From: Lacrimispora xylanisolvens
GTDB taxonomy: Bacteria > Bacillota > Clostridia > Lachnospirales > Lachnospiraceae
Reading direction: 5' to 3'
DNA length: 64,000 nt
Assembly (NCBI RefSeq): GCF_002934545.1
Contig: NZ_PTJA01000014.1
Location: 62,001-126,000 of the forward strand
The notes beneath the pieces are model-generated. The model saw only the letters and a program-made list of their open reading frames with translations. It was not told where the DNA came from and did not search any database. A program made the translations under genes and the position numbers. Below, in pieces: positions 16,555 to 24,851 of the stretch (positions are counted from its first letter, which is position 1; every line of letters begins with the position of its first letter).

Positions 16555-18582
16555 ATGGAAAACCGACTTCCAAAAATATTTGAACTTGTCTGTCAAAACA
16601 AACGGGAATTAACAGTCCGGGAGTTTGCCACTCAGTTTGGGGTGAGTACCAGAACCGTTTACAGCGATGTAAAAAAGCTGAATGAGCTTCTGGAGACAGG
16701 CGGATATCCTATGATACAGGCAGATAAAGGGAAGCTGCATTATGCAGAACCATTAACAATTGAATTTGAAAGTCTTCTTGCTTCCACCTCGGACTTTGTT
16801 TTAACCAATCAACGGATCCGGCGTTTACGGATCGTAGAGACCATACTTCTGGCAGGAGACCAGTTTACGGTAGAGGATCTACTCAAGGTTCTGGATATCT
16901 CCAGAAACACGCTGATTGCAGATTTAAAGGAAATAAAAGAAATGCTGGCCATTCACTCAATTGCAATGGAATCCACACCTTTTAAAGGCTACCGTGTGAT
17001 TGCAAAAGAGTTAAATATCCGAAATCTACTGATCCTGTCAGTCAGTGAAGACCCATTGTTTTTTGAAAACCGGCCGTTCAACGATCTGGAAATCATAAAG
17101 AAGTGTGAAGCTTTTTTAGACGATGTGTCAGGGAGACTGAGCGTGGAACTCAGTGATGTTTCATTTCACCGGATGCTGGCTGCATTCTGGGTCACCTATG
17201 CAAGAATTTCCATGGGAAAGGTCTTTCCGGAAGGTCCCAAAGATCCGCTGACAAGAGAGGAGATCACCTTTTTACAGAAAAGAAAAGAGCTTGCATCCAT
17301 TTTTGAAACAGAAGTGTCCTTAGATGACTGCTTTTATCTGGCGAATAAGCTGACGGAAGCGTCTGTGGTAAAGTATGAAGAACTGCTTTCTGAGCAATGG
17401 CTCCCCTTTCATCTGGTAACCAATCAGTTTATCGAAGCAGTCACAAAGGAATATCCCTTTGAAGCATTTGTTACAGATACAAAGCTGTACGAGGGACTGC
17501 TCAATCATCTCCGGCCAGCCTATAAAAGGGCATTATCCGAAGAGTGGGCGGAAAACCCGCTGCTGGATTATGTAAGGGAGAACTTCTCTCAGCTAAACGA
17601 TGCTGTCTCAAAAGGGGTTATGCTGGTAGAGGATAAGCTAAAGGTTCATTTTAATGAGCATGAAGTATCATATTTCACACTGTTGTTTGCCTCTGTAATT
17701 GAGAGAAATGAAAAACAGGTACGCAGAACGCCCAATGTAATTATTGTGTGCAATGCCGGAATCAGCACCTCCGAGATCTTAAAAAGCAGACTGGAAGCCA
17801 TGTTCCATGTAAACATACTGGGAACATTCAGCCTTCGCAATGCAGCTTTGTGGCTGATGGAACACGTACCCGATTTCATTGTTTCAACGGTACCTTTTAA
17901 ATGGAAAGATATACAGGTATTAAAAGTCAGTCCGTTCCTGTCGGATTATGATATCAGAGAAATACAGAACCAGTTATCCTTTTTAACTGCCAGAATTCAT
18001 CTGGGAGATGTTATGGGAATTATCCGCAAATACGCAGATATCAAAGAAGAACAGATTCCAGCTCTGAAAAAAGAATTGAGTCTATATTTGGGGTTCTCTG
18101 AAAAAACGGAACCCAGGAAAGGAATTTATCAACCTATGCTAAAAGAAATACTGACAACCGATTTAATACAGGCAAAGTTTTCAGCAGGCAGCAGAGACGA
18201 AGCTGTCAGGGAGAGCGGCAGACTGCTTGTTGAAAAAGGTCTGGCTGATGAAGCTTATATTGAAGCAATGCTTAAAAATGTGGAGGTCAACGGAACCTAC
18301 ATTGTAATTGCTCCCGGAATCGCCATGCCTCATGCAAGACCGGAAGAAGGGGCACTTGGGATCGGACTTAGCATTGTTACACTGAAAGAGCCTGTGGTTT
18401 TTGGACATCCGAAAAATGATCCTGTTAAAATCGTCGTTGGTCTATGTGCCATCGATCACCAGTCTCATTTAAAAGCTCTGACAGAACTTGCGGACATTCT
18501 TATGGATGAGAAGAAAGTAGAAGAAATTATTAACGCAGATTCGCAGCAGGAAATCATGAAAATTATAAAGGGGGAATCCTAA
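16555..18582 (+). CDS. PRD-domain transcriptional activator with EIIB-like and EIIA domains
   Basis: A 675-residue regulator of the MtlR/LicR type. In order: helix-turn-helix segments (about 1-65 and 90-150, with TVREFATQFGVSTRTVYSDVKKL), two PTS-regulated PRD domains (roughly 170-390), a GatB-like EIIB domain with Cys399 in IIVCNAGISTSE, and a C-terminal EIIA domain (about 530-675) with His593 in GIAMPHARPEE. Phosphorylation of these sites tunes DNA binding to PTS flux. The neighbouring PTS has EIIB and EIIC genes but no separate EIIA, so this EIIA domain may also phosphorylate the transporter. ATG 16555 has AAAGGAGG nine bases upstream; the longer frame from 16498 has none. The stop abuts the EIIB start. 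Confidence 0.88.
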   Translation: MENRLPKIFELVCQNKRELTVREFATQFGVSTRTVYSDVKKLNELLETGGYPMIQADKGKLHYAEPLTIEFESLLASTSDFVLTNQRIRRLRIVETILLAGDQFTVEDLLKVLDISRNTLIADLKEIKEMLAIHSIAMESTPFKGYRVIAKELNIRNLLILSVSEDPLFFENRPFNDLEIIKKCEAFLDDVSGRLSVELSDVSFHRMLAAFWVTYARISMGKVFPEGPKDPLTREEITFLQKRKELASIFETEVSLDDCFYLANKLTEASVVKYEELLSEQWLPFHLVTNQFIEAVTKEYPFEAFVTDTKLYEGLLNHLRPAYKRALSEEWAENPLLDYVRENFSQLNDAVSKGVMLVEDKLKVHFNEHEVSYFTLLFASVIERNEKQVRRTPNVIIVCNAGISTSEILKSRLEAMFHVNILGTFSLRNAALWLMEHVPDFIVSTVPFKWKDIQVLKVSPFLSDYDIREIQNQLSFLTARIHLGDVMGIIRKYADIKEEQIPALKKELSLYLGFSEKTEPRKGIYQPMLKEILTTDLIQAKFSAGSRDEAVRESGRLLVEKGLADEAYIEAMLKNVEVNGTYIVIAPGIAMPHARPEEGALGIGLSIVTLKEPVVFGHPKNDPVKIVVGLCAIDHQSHLKALTELADILMDEKKVEEIINADSQQEIMKIIKGES

Positions 18583-18861
18583 ATGTTAAAAATAGTTACG
18601 GTATGTGGTGCAGGAGTGGGGAGCTCCATGATGCTTCGTTTGTTTACCCAGCAGATTTTAGATGGGGAAAAGATTGAAGCAGTGGTAGACGCGTCTGATA
18701 TTGGTTCTGTGAGCCCGGATTTTTATGATATCTTAATCACCACTTCAGATTTTGCTGATGTGTTAAGAGATTCAAAGGCTCATATTATCCGCATAGATAA
18801 TATGATGGATAAGCAGTATTTGAAAGAACAGCTTATGGAAGCAATTAATACGAAGAGATAA
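18583..18861 (+). CDS. PTS EIIB, ascorbate (UlaB/SgaB) type
   Basis: A 92-residue EIIB with the P-loop Cys8 in VTVCGAGVGSSMML, which accepts phosphate from an EIIA and passes it to the substrate during uptake. The start directly follows the stop of the PRD gene (TAA-ATG). It works with the UlaA-type EIIC encoded next. A second EIIB of this type is at 50275 in this window. Confidence 0.88.
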   Translation: MLKIVTVCGAGVGSSMMLRLFTQQILDGEKIEAVVDASDIGSVSPDFYDILITTSDFADVLRDSKAHIIRIDNMMDKQYLKEQLMEAINTKR

Positions 18862-18890
18862 CAGGTGTACAAGCCCTGGGAGGGAGAACT

Positions 18891-20171
18891 ATGGAAGTAA
18901 TGATGTATCTGATTCGCAATGTGTTCAGCCAGGCGGTGTTCATCATTGGAATCGTAGTAATTATAGGAATGGCTGCGCAGAAAAAGACCTGGGACCAGAT
19001 TCTGCCAAGCGTAATCAAAACCATGATTGGTTTCACCATGATCAATGTAGGCGGACAGACCCTTGGTATGTCGCTGCTGCCTTTGCAGACCATGATCACA
19101 AAAATATTTAATCTGCCTGAAATTCCCGTTGATATCGGAGCGGCACAAAGCGAAAGTCTTTCCGGAATCGGAACAGAGATGGCGCTGATCTTTGCACTGG
19201 GATTTGTTGTCAATCTTCTCCTTGCAAGATTCACCCGCTTTAAATACGTACATTTATCTGCTCACGTATCCTTTTTCTATGCAGGACTCATAGCAGCACT
19301 GCTGAAATTCGGAACCAGCTTAAGCACGATACCATTAGTAGCAGTGGGGGCTGTTTTACTTGGCTGTTATATGACATTTTCCTGCGCTTACGTCGCTTTG
19401 TTTATGAAAGAGGTAAAAGGCGGAGAAGGGTTTACCCTGGCTCACTCCAGTTCTGTGGGAATCCTTATTTCTTCCCTGCTGGCGAAAGCCTTTGGCAACA
19501 AAGAACATGATCTGGAGAATATCAATGTACCAAAAAAACTGAACTTTTTAAGGGAAATGACCATATCACTGACCATTGTCATGACCATCCTTTTCCTTGC
19601 CATCAGCCTTCTTTCCGGTCCTTCCTGGGCACTGGAAAACGTCACCGGCGGACAGGATATCCTGGTTTTCAGCTTCTTAAAAGGTTTATCCTTTGGTATG
19701 TGGATTACAGTTATTATTACTGGTGTCAGAATGATGCTTTCCGAAATTATCGCTGCATTCCACGGAATTGCCAATAAGATTATTCCCAATTCGGTACCTG
19801 GACTGGATATTCCGCTGCTGTTCCCCAATTACCCCAATTCAGTGATACTTGGTTTCCTGACCAGCCTGATTGCAGGACTTTTGGGAATGATGGTTCTTGG
19901 ATTACTGAATTATCCGGTAGTAGTATTCCCGGCACTGATTCCAACGTTCTTCACCGGTGCAGTAACCGCAATCTTCGGAAATGCTCACGGCGGCCGCAGA
20001 GGCGCCATAATCGGATCCTTTGTAAATGGACTGATTCTGATCTTCGGACAAGCCCTTTTACTGCCAATGATCGGTTCCTATGCACCGATTATGAGAATCT
20101 TAAGTGAGACAGACTATTCCTTCTACGGACCGATTTTAGGATGGATTCTGAGAATGTTTGGAGGAATGTAA
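18891..20171 (+). CDS. PTS EIIC, ascorbate (UlaA/SgaT) type
   Basis: A 426-residue membrane permease of the ascorbate family with about eleven hydrophobic segments. Visible hallmarks include MIGFTMINVGGQTLG near residue 45, a HSSSVGILIS loop near 185, and AFHGIANKIIPNSVPGLDIPLLFPNYPNSVILGF near residues 285-320. GGGAGG precedes the ATG. The real substrate may differ from ascorbate: the operon lacks ulaG, ulaD and ulaE and instead carries a TrpA-like gene. Its stop overlaps the next start as TAATG. Confidence 0.88.
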   Translation: MEVMMYLIRNVFSQAVFIIGIVVIIGMAAQKKTWDQILPSVIKTMIGFTMINVGGQTLGMSLLPLQTMITKIFNLPEIPVDIGAAQSESLSGIGTEMALIFALGFVVNLLLARFTRFKYVHLSAHVSFFYAGLIAALLKFGTSLSTIPLVAVGAVLLGCYMTFSCAYVALFMKEVKGGEGFTLAHSSSVGILISSLLAKAFGNKEHDLENINVPKKLNFLREMTISLTIVMTILFLAISLLSGPSWALENVTGGQDILVFSFLKGLSFGMWITVIITGVRMMLSEIIAAFHGIANKIIPNSVPGLDIPLLFPNYPNSVILGFLTSLIAGLLGMMVLGLLNYPVVVFPALIPTFFTGAVTAIFGNAHGGRRGAIIGSFVNGLILIFGQALLLPMIGSYAPIMRILSETDYSFYGPILGWILRMFGGM

Positions 20172-20866
20172 TGAAACATCTGGCTTTTTATATCCCACTG
20201 CATTATCCGGACAGAGAACGTTTTTTTGAAATTCTTCAGTTGCTTGATGAACGAGGGGCGGGGTATGTGGAAGTTGGGATTCCTGTTTCAGATCCTTATA
20301 TGGATGGGGAGATTATCCGTGAAACAAACAAAGTGATTCTGAAGCAGGGATTAACCGGGGAAGACATTGCAGCTTCGTTAAAGGAGATTCGCAGCCGTTT
20401 TCGTTTTAAAGTTGTTATCATGACATATCAGGAAGGTGTGGAACGTTTTTTCCTTACCCAGATTCCACATGAGTTATATGATGGTTTTATCTGTGTCAAT
20501 GGTGACTATCCGGCGGAGATCCTTCATGATCCAATCAAAGTACTCAGTCAGTCCCAAAGTAATGATGAACTGAAACAGGCATTAGAACACAATCATCTGT
20601 TTGCCTATGTGGTATCGGGAGAAGGAAAAACAGGCTCTTTTGATAAACTGCCTGATCAATATATCGAAGTAGTAAAAAGAGTGAAAACGTTTACTTCCAT
20701 TCCCGCATTTGTAGGTTTTGGTATCAAATCTGCCGCTGATGTAGACATGGTCATGAATAATGGTGCAGACGGCGCTATTATTGGAACCGAATTTATCCGC
20801 CGTTATCAGCAGGGAGGATTTGATACATTAAAAAGCTACATAGATGAACTGAAAAGAGCGTATTAA
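20171..20866 (+). CDS. TrpA-like TIM-barrel protein in a PTS operon
   Basis: A 231-residue homologue of the tryptophan synthase alpha chain, with the catalytic acids conserved: Glu34 in YVEVGIPVSDP and Asp45 in YMDGEII, matching Glu49 and Asp60 of the enterobacterial enzyme. The phosphate-binding loops FVGFGIKSAADV and GAIIGTEFI are present. It is slightly shorter than usual (about 265). No trpB or other tryptophan genes are nearby; it is translationally coupled (TAATG) to an ascorbate-type EIIC. Because alpha chains do retro-aldol cleavage of a glycerol phosphate, a likely job is cleaving or decarboxylating the phosphorylated sugar made by this PTS. A role in tryptophan synthesis cannot be excluded. 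Confidence 0.8.
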   Translation: MKHLAFYIPLHYPDRERFFEILQLLDERGAGYVEVGIPVSDPYMDGEIIRETNKVILKQGLTGEDIAASLKEIRSRFRFKVVIMTYQEGVERFFLTQIPHELYDGFICVNGDYPAEILHDPIKVLSQSQSNDELKQALEHNHLFAYVVSGEGKTGSFDKLPDQYIEVVKRVKTFTSIPAFVGFGIKSAADVDMVMNNGADGAIIGTEFIRRYQQGGFDTLKSYIDELKRAY

Positions 20867-20889
20867 AACAGGGGAGTTTTAATAGAATC

Positions 20890-20930
20890 AGCAGAAGTCT
20901 GATTTATCTTACAGTCAGGCTTCTGCTTTT
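20890..20930 (+). terminator. Rho-independent terminator
   Basis: AGCAGAAGTCTGA (20890-20902) pairs with TCAGGCTTCTGCT (20915-20927) with one wobble, followed by TTTGCGTTTTC. It ends the PRD-PTS-TrpA operon and overlaps the end of the convergent AraC gene. Confidence 0.75.
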
Positions 20931-22156
20931 GCGTTTTCTTTCTTTCCAGTGTGGATAAACTCTTTTACACCATAACAGTCCCTGTATTGTTTTAAGGTCA
21001 TGCCAGTCACTTCCTTAAACTGCTTTCCCAAGTGGCTCTGCGATGAAAATCCCAGATAGGCCGATATCTCAATATATTGATATTTGGAATATATTAAAAG
21101 ATTTTCAGCCAGCTTTATTTTTTCATTTCGAATGTAGTCTGTAATAGATATACCCTCCTCCTTTTTAAACAGATCAGAAAGATAGTTGGGGTTCATCTGA
21201 AGCTCCAGAGCCATATCTCCAATCTTGATTTTATCGTGAAGGTGGGAAAAGATATAATCCTTACATTCCTCAATGCGGGGATTTTTCTCTATTTTCTGTG
21301 TCCCTTTCTGTTTTTCCTTTCCTTCCTGTACCAGCCTGGCATACTCATATTCCGCACTGTTTTTGATATGAATCAGAGTGGCGATATCGTTGGATTCTTC
21401 TATTTTCATGATATATATGTCACTGAGGGAAAATGAGATTTCCGGGCTTAAACCTCCCCGTATGGCAGCCCGGCTTGCCAGTGTAATAACCACAATACAG
21501 ACATTTTTAAAGCTGCGAAGCCGGTCTTTTGCCAGGATTCCCAGCTGTCCGGTGTAGTCCTCTGCCCAGCTTTGCTCCAACTGCTTAATATCTCCGTTTT
21601 CAATGCTGGAAAATTCCCTGACCTCCTGATCATATGGGTTGTGTTTTTTTCCATTTTCATGATTCTCAAAGATCAATTCTGAAAAATTCTTCTGTATCTG
21701 CGCTTTCGTCAGGGAATCCACACAGTTTTCCTTTATGATATCACCTGCCGTAAGCATCTCCTCGTGGAACAGGTTATAAATGAGAAGGATATCCCGCAGA
21801 AAAGCATCGAAATCACAGATACTCAGACTCTGGATCCAGTTGGAGTCAATATCTACAGCCTGAATACTGCGGTTAATATTTACCTGTGTCTGAAAGCCCA
21901 CTGGCCCAATCACGTAAATCATGTTCTGAGCGGGGACTGCTGCATAAATGATATTGCCGTTGACAGCGGAAAGTGTGGGAAAAGGTTCTGATTTCATTTT
22001 AAGTACGGCGTCCCTGACTTCCGGGGAGAAAAAAGGAAGATCAGAAAAGTCCTTGCGGGCACATACAGTCTCTCCGGGTTTTTTGTCCATTGTATAGGAT
22101 TTTACAAAGGTATGAAGATGATAGGAAATGTGTTTCATGAAATAATTTGTAATCAT
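20915..22156 (-). CDS. AraC-family transcriptional regulator
   Basis: A 413-residue regulator with a C-terminal AraC/XylS double helix-turn-helix (about residues 295-395: MALELQMNPNYLSDLFKKEEGISITDYI, then AYLGFSSQSHLGKQFKEVTGMTLKQYR). The N-terminal 280 residues have a PAS- or GAF-like look with a helical part but no domain I can name. It diverges from the GH5-symporter-GH42-GH43 operon across 113 bases and is its likely regulator, sensing an oligosaccharide signal. An AAGGAG-like site (AAAGGAG) precedes the ATG. Confidence 0.87.
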   Translation of the reverse strand: MITNYFMKHISYHLHTFVKSYTMDKKPGETVCARKDFSDLPFFSPEVRDAVLKMKSEPFPTLSAVNGNIIYAAVPAQNMIYVIGPVGFQTQVNINRSIQAVDIDSNWIQSLSICDFDAFLRDILLIYNLFHEEMLTAGDIIKENCVDSLTKAQIQKNFSELIFENHENGKKHNPYDQEVREFSSIENGDIKQLEQSWAEDYTGQLGILAKDRLRSFKNVCIVVITLASRAAIRGGLSPEISFSLSDIYIMKIEESNDIATLIHIKNSAEYEYARLVQEGKEKQKGTQKIEKNPRIEECKDYIFSHLHDKIKIGDMALELQMNPNYLSDLFKKEEGISITDYIRNEKIKLAENLLIYSKYQYIEISAYLGFSSQSHLGKQFKEVTGMTLKQYRDCYGVKEFIHTGKKENAKAEA

Positions 22157-22269
22157 ACAAACTCCTTTAACTGAGAAACGTGATAAAAAACTGTAAATAT
22201 TGATATAAGATCAGTATAACTTAATTTAAAATGAAAGCAACTAAAAAATGATACAACAAGGAGATATAA

Positions 22270-23445
22270 ATGAAAGTAAATGGTGTAAATCTGGGAAACT
22301 GGCTGGTACTGGAAAAATGGATGAGTCCCGGATTATTTGAAGGAACGGATGCAGCGGATGAATACTGGCTTCCCCGCAGTCTGACAAAAGAAGTTTACGA
22401 AGCCAGGATTCAAATACATCGCAGTGAATATATTACGGAACGGGATTTTGTGACTATCAGATCCTGGGGCATGGATACCATACGTATTCCGGTTCCATAT
22501 TTTATTTTTGGTGACAGAGAGCCTTTTTTTGGCTGTATCAATGAGCTTGATCAGGCATTTAACTGGGCTGAAAAGTATGGTCTTAAAATACTGATTGATC
22601 TACATACGGCACCGGAAGGCCAGAACGGATTTGATAACGGAGGGATCAGCGGCGTATGCAAATGGGCACAGAATCCCCAGGAGGTGGAGTTTGTACTGAC
22701 TGTTCTGGAACGCCTGGCAAAACGATATGGAACAAGAAGTGGGCTGTGGGGAATTGAGGTTCTCAATGAGCCGGCTACGGAAGCAATCTGGGAGTTTATG
22801 AATGTGCAAAAGAGATATCCTCCCAAAGATGAGGCCATGGGAAAGGGAAGCTGCGGAATTCCCATTTCATTCATTAAACAATTTTACCGGGAGGCATATA
22901 AAAGGATCAGAGCATTTATGCCGGAGGAAAAGCATGTGGTCTTTCACGATGCATTTGATTTGTCCGGCTGGAAGGAATTCTTTGAACATGAAAACTTCCA
23001 AAACATCGTTCTGGATACCCATCAGTATCTGATGATGGCAGAAATGATGGGATGTGGTCAGAACTTAAACGAATATCTGGATTATATTCAGACCCATTTC
23101 GCAAATGAGATAGAGAAAGTACAGGCATATGTCCCGGTAATATGCGGAGAATGGTGTCTCTTTAATTCTCTGGCATGTGGCTGGGATACAAAAGGGGGTC
23201 AGACTGTCTTAAACGGTTTAGAGGGATCTGACAAAGAGCTGAAATCTGCTGAAGAGAAAAAAGAAATCTATCAGGCTGTGGCAAAGGCTCAGCTTACTGC
23301 ATGGAATAAGGGCTCTGGTCATTTTTACTGGAGTTATAAGCTTTTAACGGATACTGTCAATACCAGCGGCTGGAGCGGCTGGGACAGCTGGGATTTGGGA
23401 AGATGTGTGGATTTTGGCTGGTTTCCTGTAAAAAGTAAAATATAA
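22270..23445 (+). CDS. GH5 family glycoside hydrolase (exo-1,3-glucanase-like)
   Basis: A 391-residue GH5 TIM-barrel enzyme. The beginning GVNLGNWLVLEKWMSPGLF is typical of the exo-beta-1,3-glucanase-like subfamily 9. The acid/base is Glu167 in VLNEP and the nucleophile Glu294 in ICGEWC. There is no signal peptide, so it hydrolyses imported oligosaccharides in the cytoplasm, in line with the symporter encoded next. AAGGAG precedes the ATG by 9 bases. It opens a four-gene operon with a GPH symporter, GH42 and GH43. The exact substrate (beta-glucan or other beta-linked glucoside) is open. Confidence 0.86.
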   Translation: MKVNGVNLGNWLVLEKWMSPGLFEGTDAADEYWLPRSLTKEVYEARIQIHRSEYITERDFVTIRSWGMDTIRIPVPYFIFGDREPFFGCINELDQAFNWAEKYGLKILIDLHTAPEGQNGFDNGGISGVCKWAQNPQEVEFVLTVLERLAKRYGTRSGLWGIEVLNEPATEAIWEFMNVQKRYPPKDEAMGKGSCGIPISFIKQFYREAYKRIRAFMPEEKHVVFHDAFDLSGWKEFFEHENFQNIVLDTHQYLMMAEMMGCGQNLNEYLDYIQTHFANEIEKVQAYVPVICGEWCLFNSLACGWDTKGGQTVLNGLEGSDKELKSAEEKKEIYQAVAKAQLTAWNKGSGHFYWSYKLLTDTVNTSGWSGWDSWDLGRCVDFGWFPVKSKI

Positions 23446-23465
23446 TTCAGAAAAGAGGAGAAGAT

Positions 23466-24851
23466 ATGAAACAGACAAAAGCTAACGGATCGCTTTCTTT
23501 TGTGGAGCGTTTTGGATATGGTATGGGAGATTACGCCGGAAATCTGGTTTATTCTGCAATCAGCGCATTCCTGCTGGTTTATTATACCAATGTGGTAGGG
23601 GCGAGTGCAGCGGCAGCGGCTGGGATTATAGCAGTATCGAAATTTTTGGATGGAATTTCGGATTTAGTCATGGGCTACATTGTAGACCATACCCACAGTA
23701 AATGGGGTAAAGCACGGCCATGGATTGCCAGACTCTGTGTGCCGCTTGCAGTCTGCACAGTTCTCATGTTTACCGTACCTCAAAGTCTGGAGGGAAAGGC
23801 GCAGCTGGTATACATGTTCCTGACATATAATCTGGTTTCCACCATTTTCTATACCGGAATCAATATTCCATATGCAACCATGCACGGCCTGATGACAACC
23901 AACCAGTATGAAAGAGGACTTCTTGGGAATTTCCGCAATCTTCTGGCCACAGCAGGAACGATGACCATTAATACAGTTGTTTTAAAAATGACCGGATACT
24001 TTGGCGGTGGGGATAAGTACAGCCAGAGAGGATGGACGGTTACCATGATTATTTTAATGATCCTGTTTATTGTAATCAACCTCTTTACATTTGCTGTATG
24101 CAAAGAGCGTGTAGTGGATGAAAAATCAGAAGGAATTCAGGAAGAAAAAGTAACCTTTGTCAGGGGGATAAAAGGACTGCTGGTGAACAAATACTGGATT
24201 TTGCTGGTAATAGCAATCTTTTCACTGTATTTTATGATGTCCTGTTTCTTTGGATCTGCGGTTTATTTTGCGCAGTACCGTCTGGGAGATGCCAACTATT
24301 TTACACCTGTATCCAACTTCCTGTCCATGTCCCAGATCATAACCTTATTCATAACACCGTTTCTAATGAAGAAGTTTACAAAGAAGCAGCTGATGCTTAC
24401 AGGTCTTACGGTTGCAACCCTGGGATTCGCTTTAACAGGAATGTCTTATAACATAACCTTTATCAGTGCCATGTCAGTAATCAAGGGAATCGGCTTCGGT
24501 TTATCGGGAGCGTGTATGTTCGGGCTTTTGCAGGATGCCATTACATACGGGGAATGGTATAACGGATATGGTACGGCTGGAATGGGAAATGCGGCATCTT
24601 CCTTCTGCATGAAAGTTGGCTCCGGTATTGGAACAGCAGCACTTGGCTGGGTACTGGCAGCAGGCGGGTTCCATGCAGAACAGGCAGTGCAGAGTGGGGC
24701 ATCCTTAGCAGCAATCGACTGGGCGTTTATCTGGATTCCGGCTCTTACCATGGGAATCGGGGTTGTCTGCCTCTTGTTATTTGATCTTGATAAAAAATAT
24801 GATAAAATAGTTTCAGATTTATCAGCAGGAAAACACAGATTGGAGAACTGA
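23466..24851 (+). CDS. GPH-family sugar:cation symporter (MFS)
   Basis: A 461-residue membrane transporter of the glycoside-pentoside-hexuronide family with twelve hydrophobic segments. Signatures are GYGMGDYAGNLVYSAISAF near the start, DGISDLVMGYIVDHTHSKWGKARPW near residues 60-85, and the late ITYGEWYNGY region. It should bring small beta-linked oligosaccharides into the cell with a cation. GAGGAG precedes the ATG. Its stop overlaps the GH42 start as TGATG. Confidence 0.9.
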   Translation: MKQTKANGSLSFVERFGYGMGDYAGNLVYSAISAFLLVYYTNVVGASAAAAAGIIAVSKFLDGISDLVMGYIVDHTHSKWGKARPWIARLCVPLAVCTVLMFTVPQSLEGKAQLVYMFLTYNLVSTIFYTGINIPYATMHGLMTTNQYERGLLGNFRNLLATAGTMTINTVVLKMTGYFGGGDKYSQRGWTVTMIILMILFIVINLFTFAVCKERVVDEKSEGIQEEKVTFVRGIKGLLVNKYWILLVIAIFSLYFMMSCFFGSAVYFAQYRLGDANYFTPVSNFLSMSQIITLFITPFLMKKFTKKQLMLTGLTVATLGFALTGMSYNITFISAMSVIKGIGFGLSGACMFGLLQDAITYGEWYNGYGTAGMGNAASSFCMKVGSGIGTAALGWVLAAGGFHAEQAVQSGASLAAIDWAFIWIPALTMGIGVVCLLLFDLDKKYDKIVSDLSAGKHRLEN

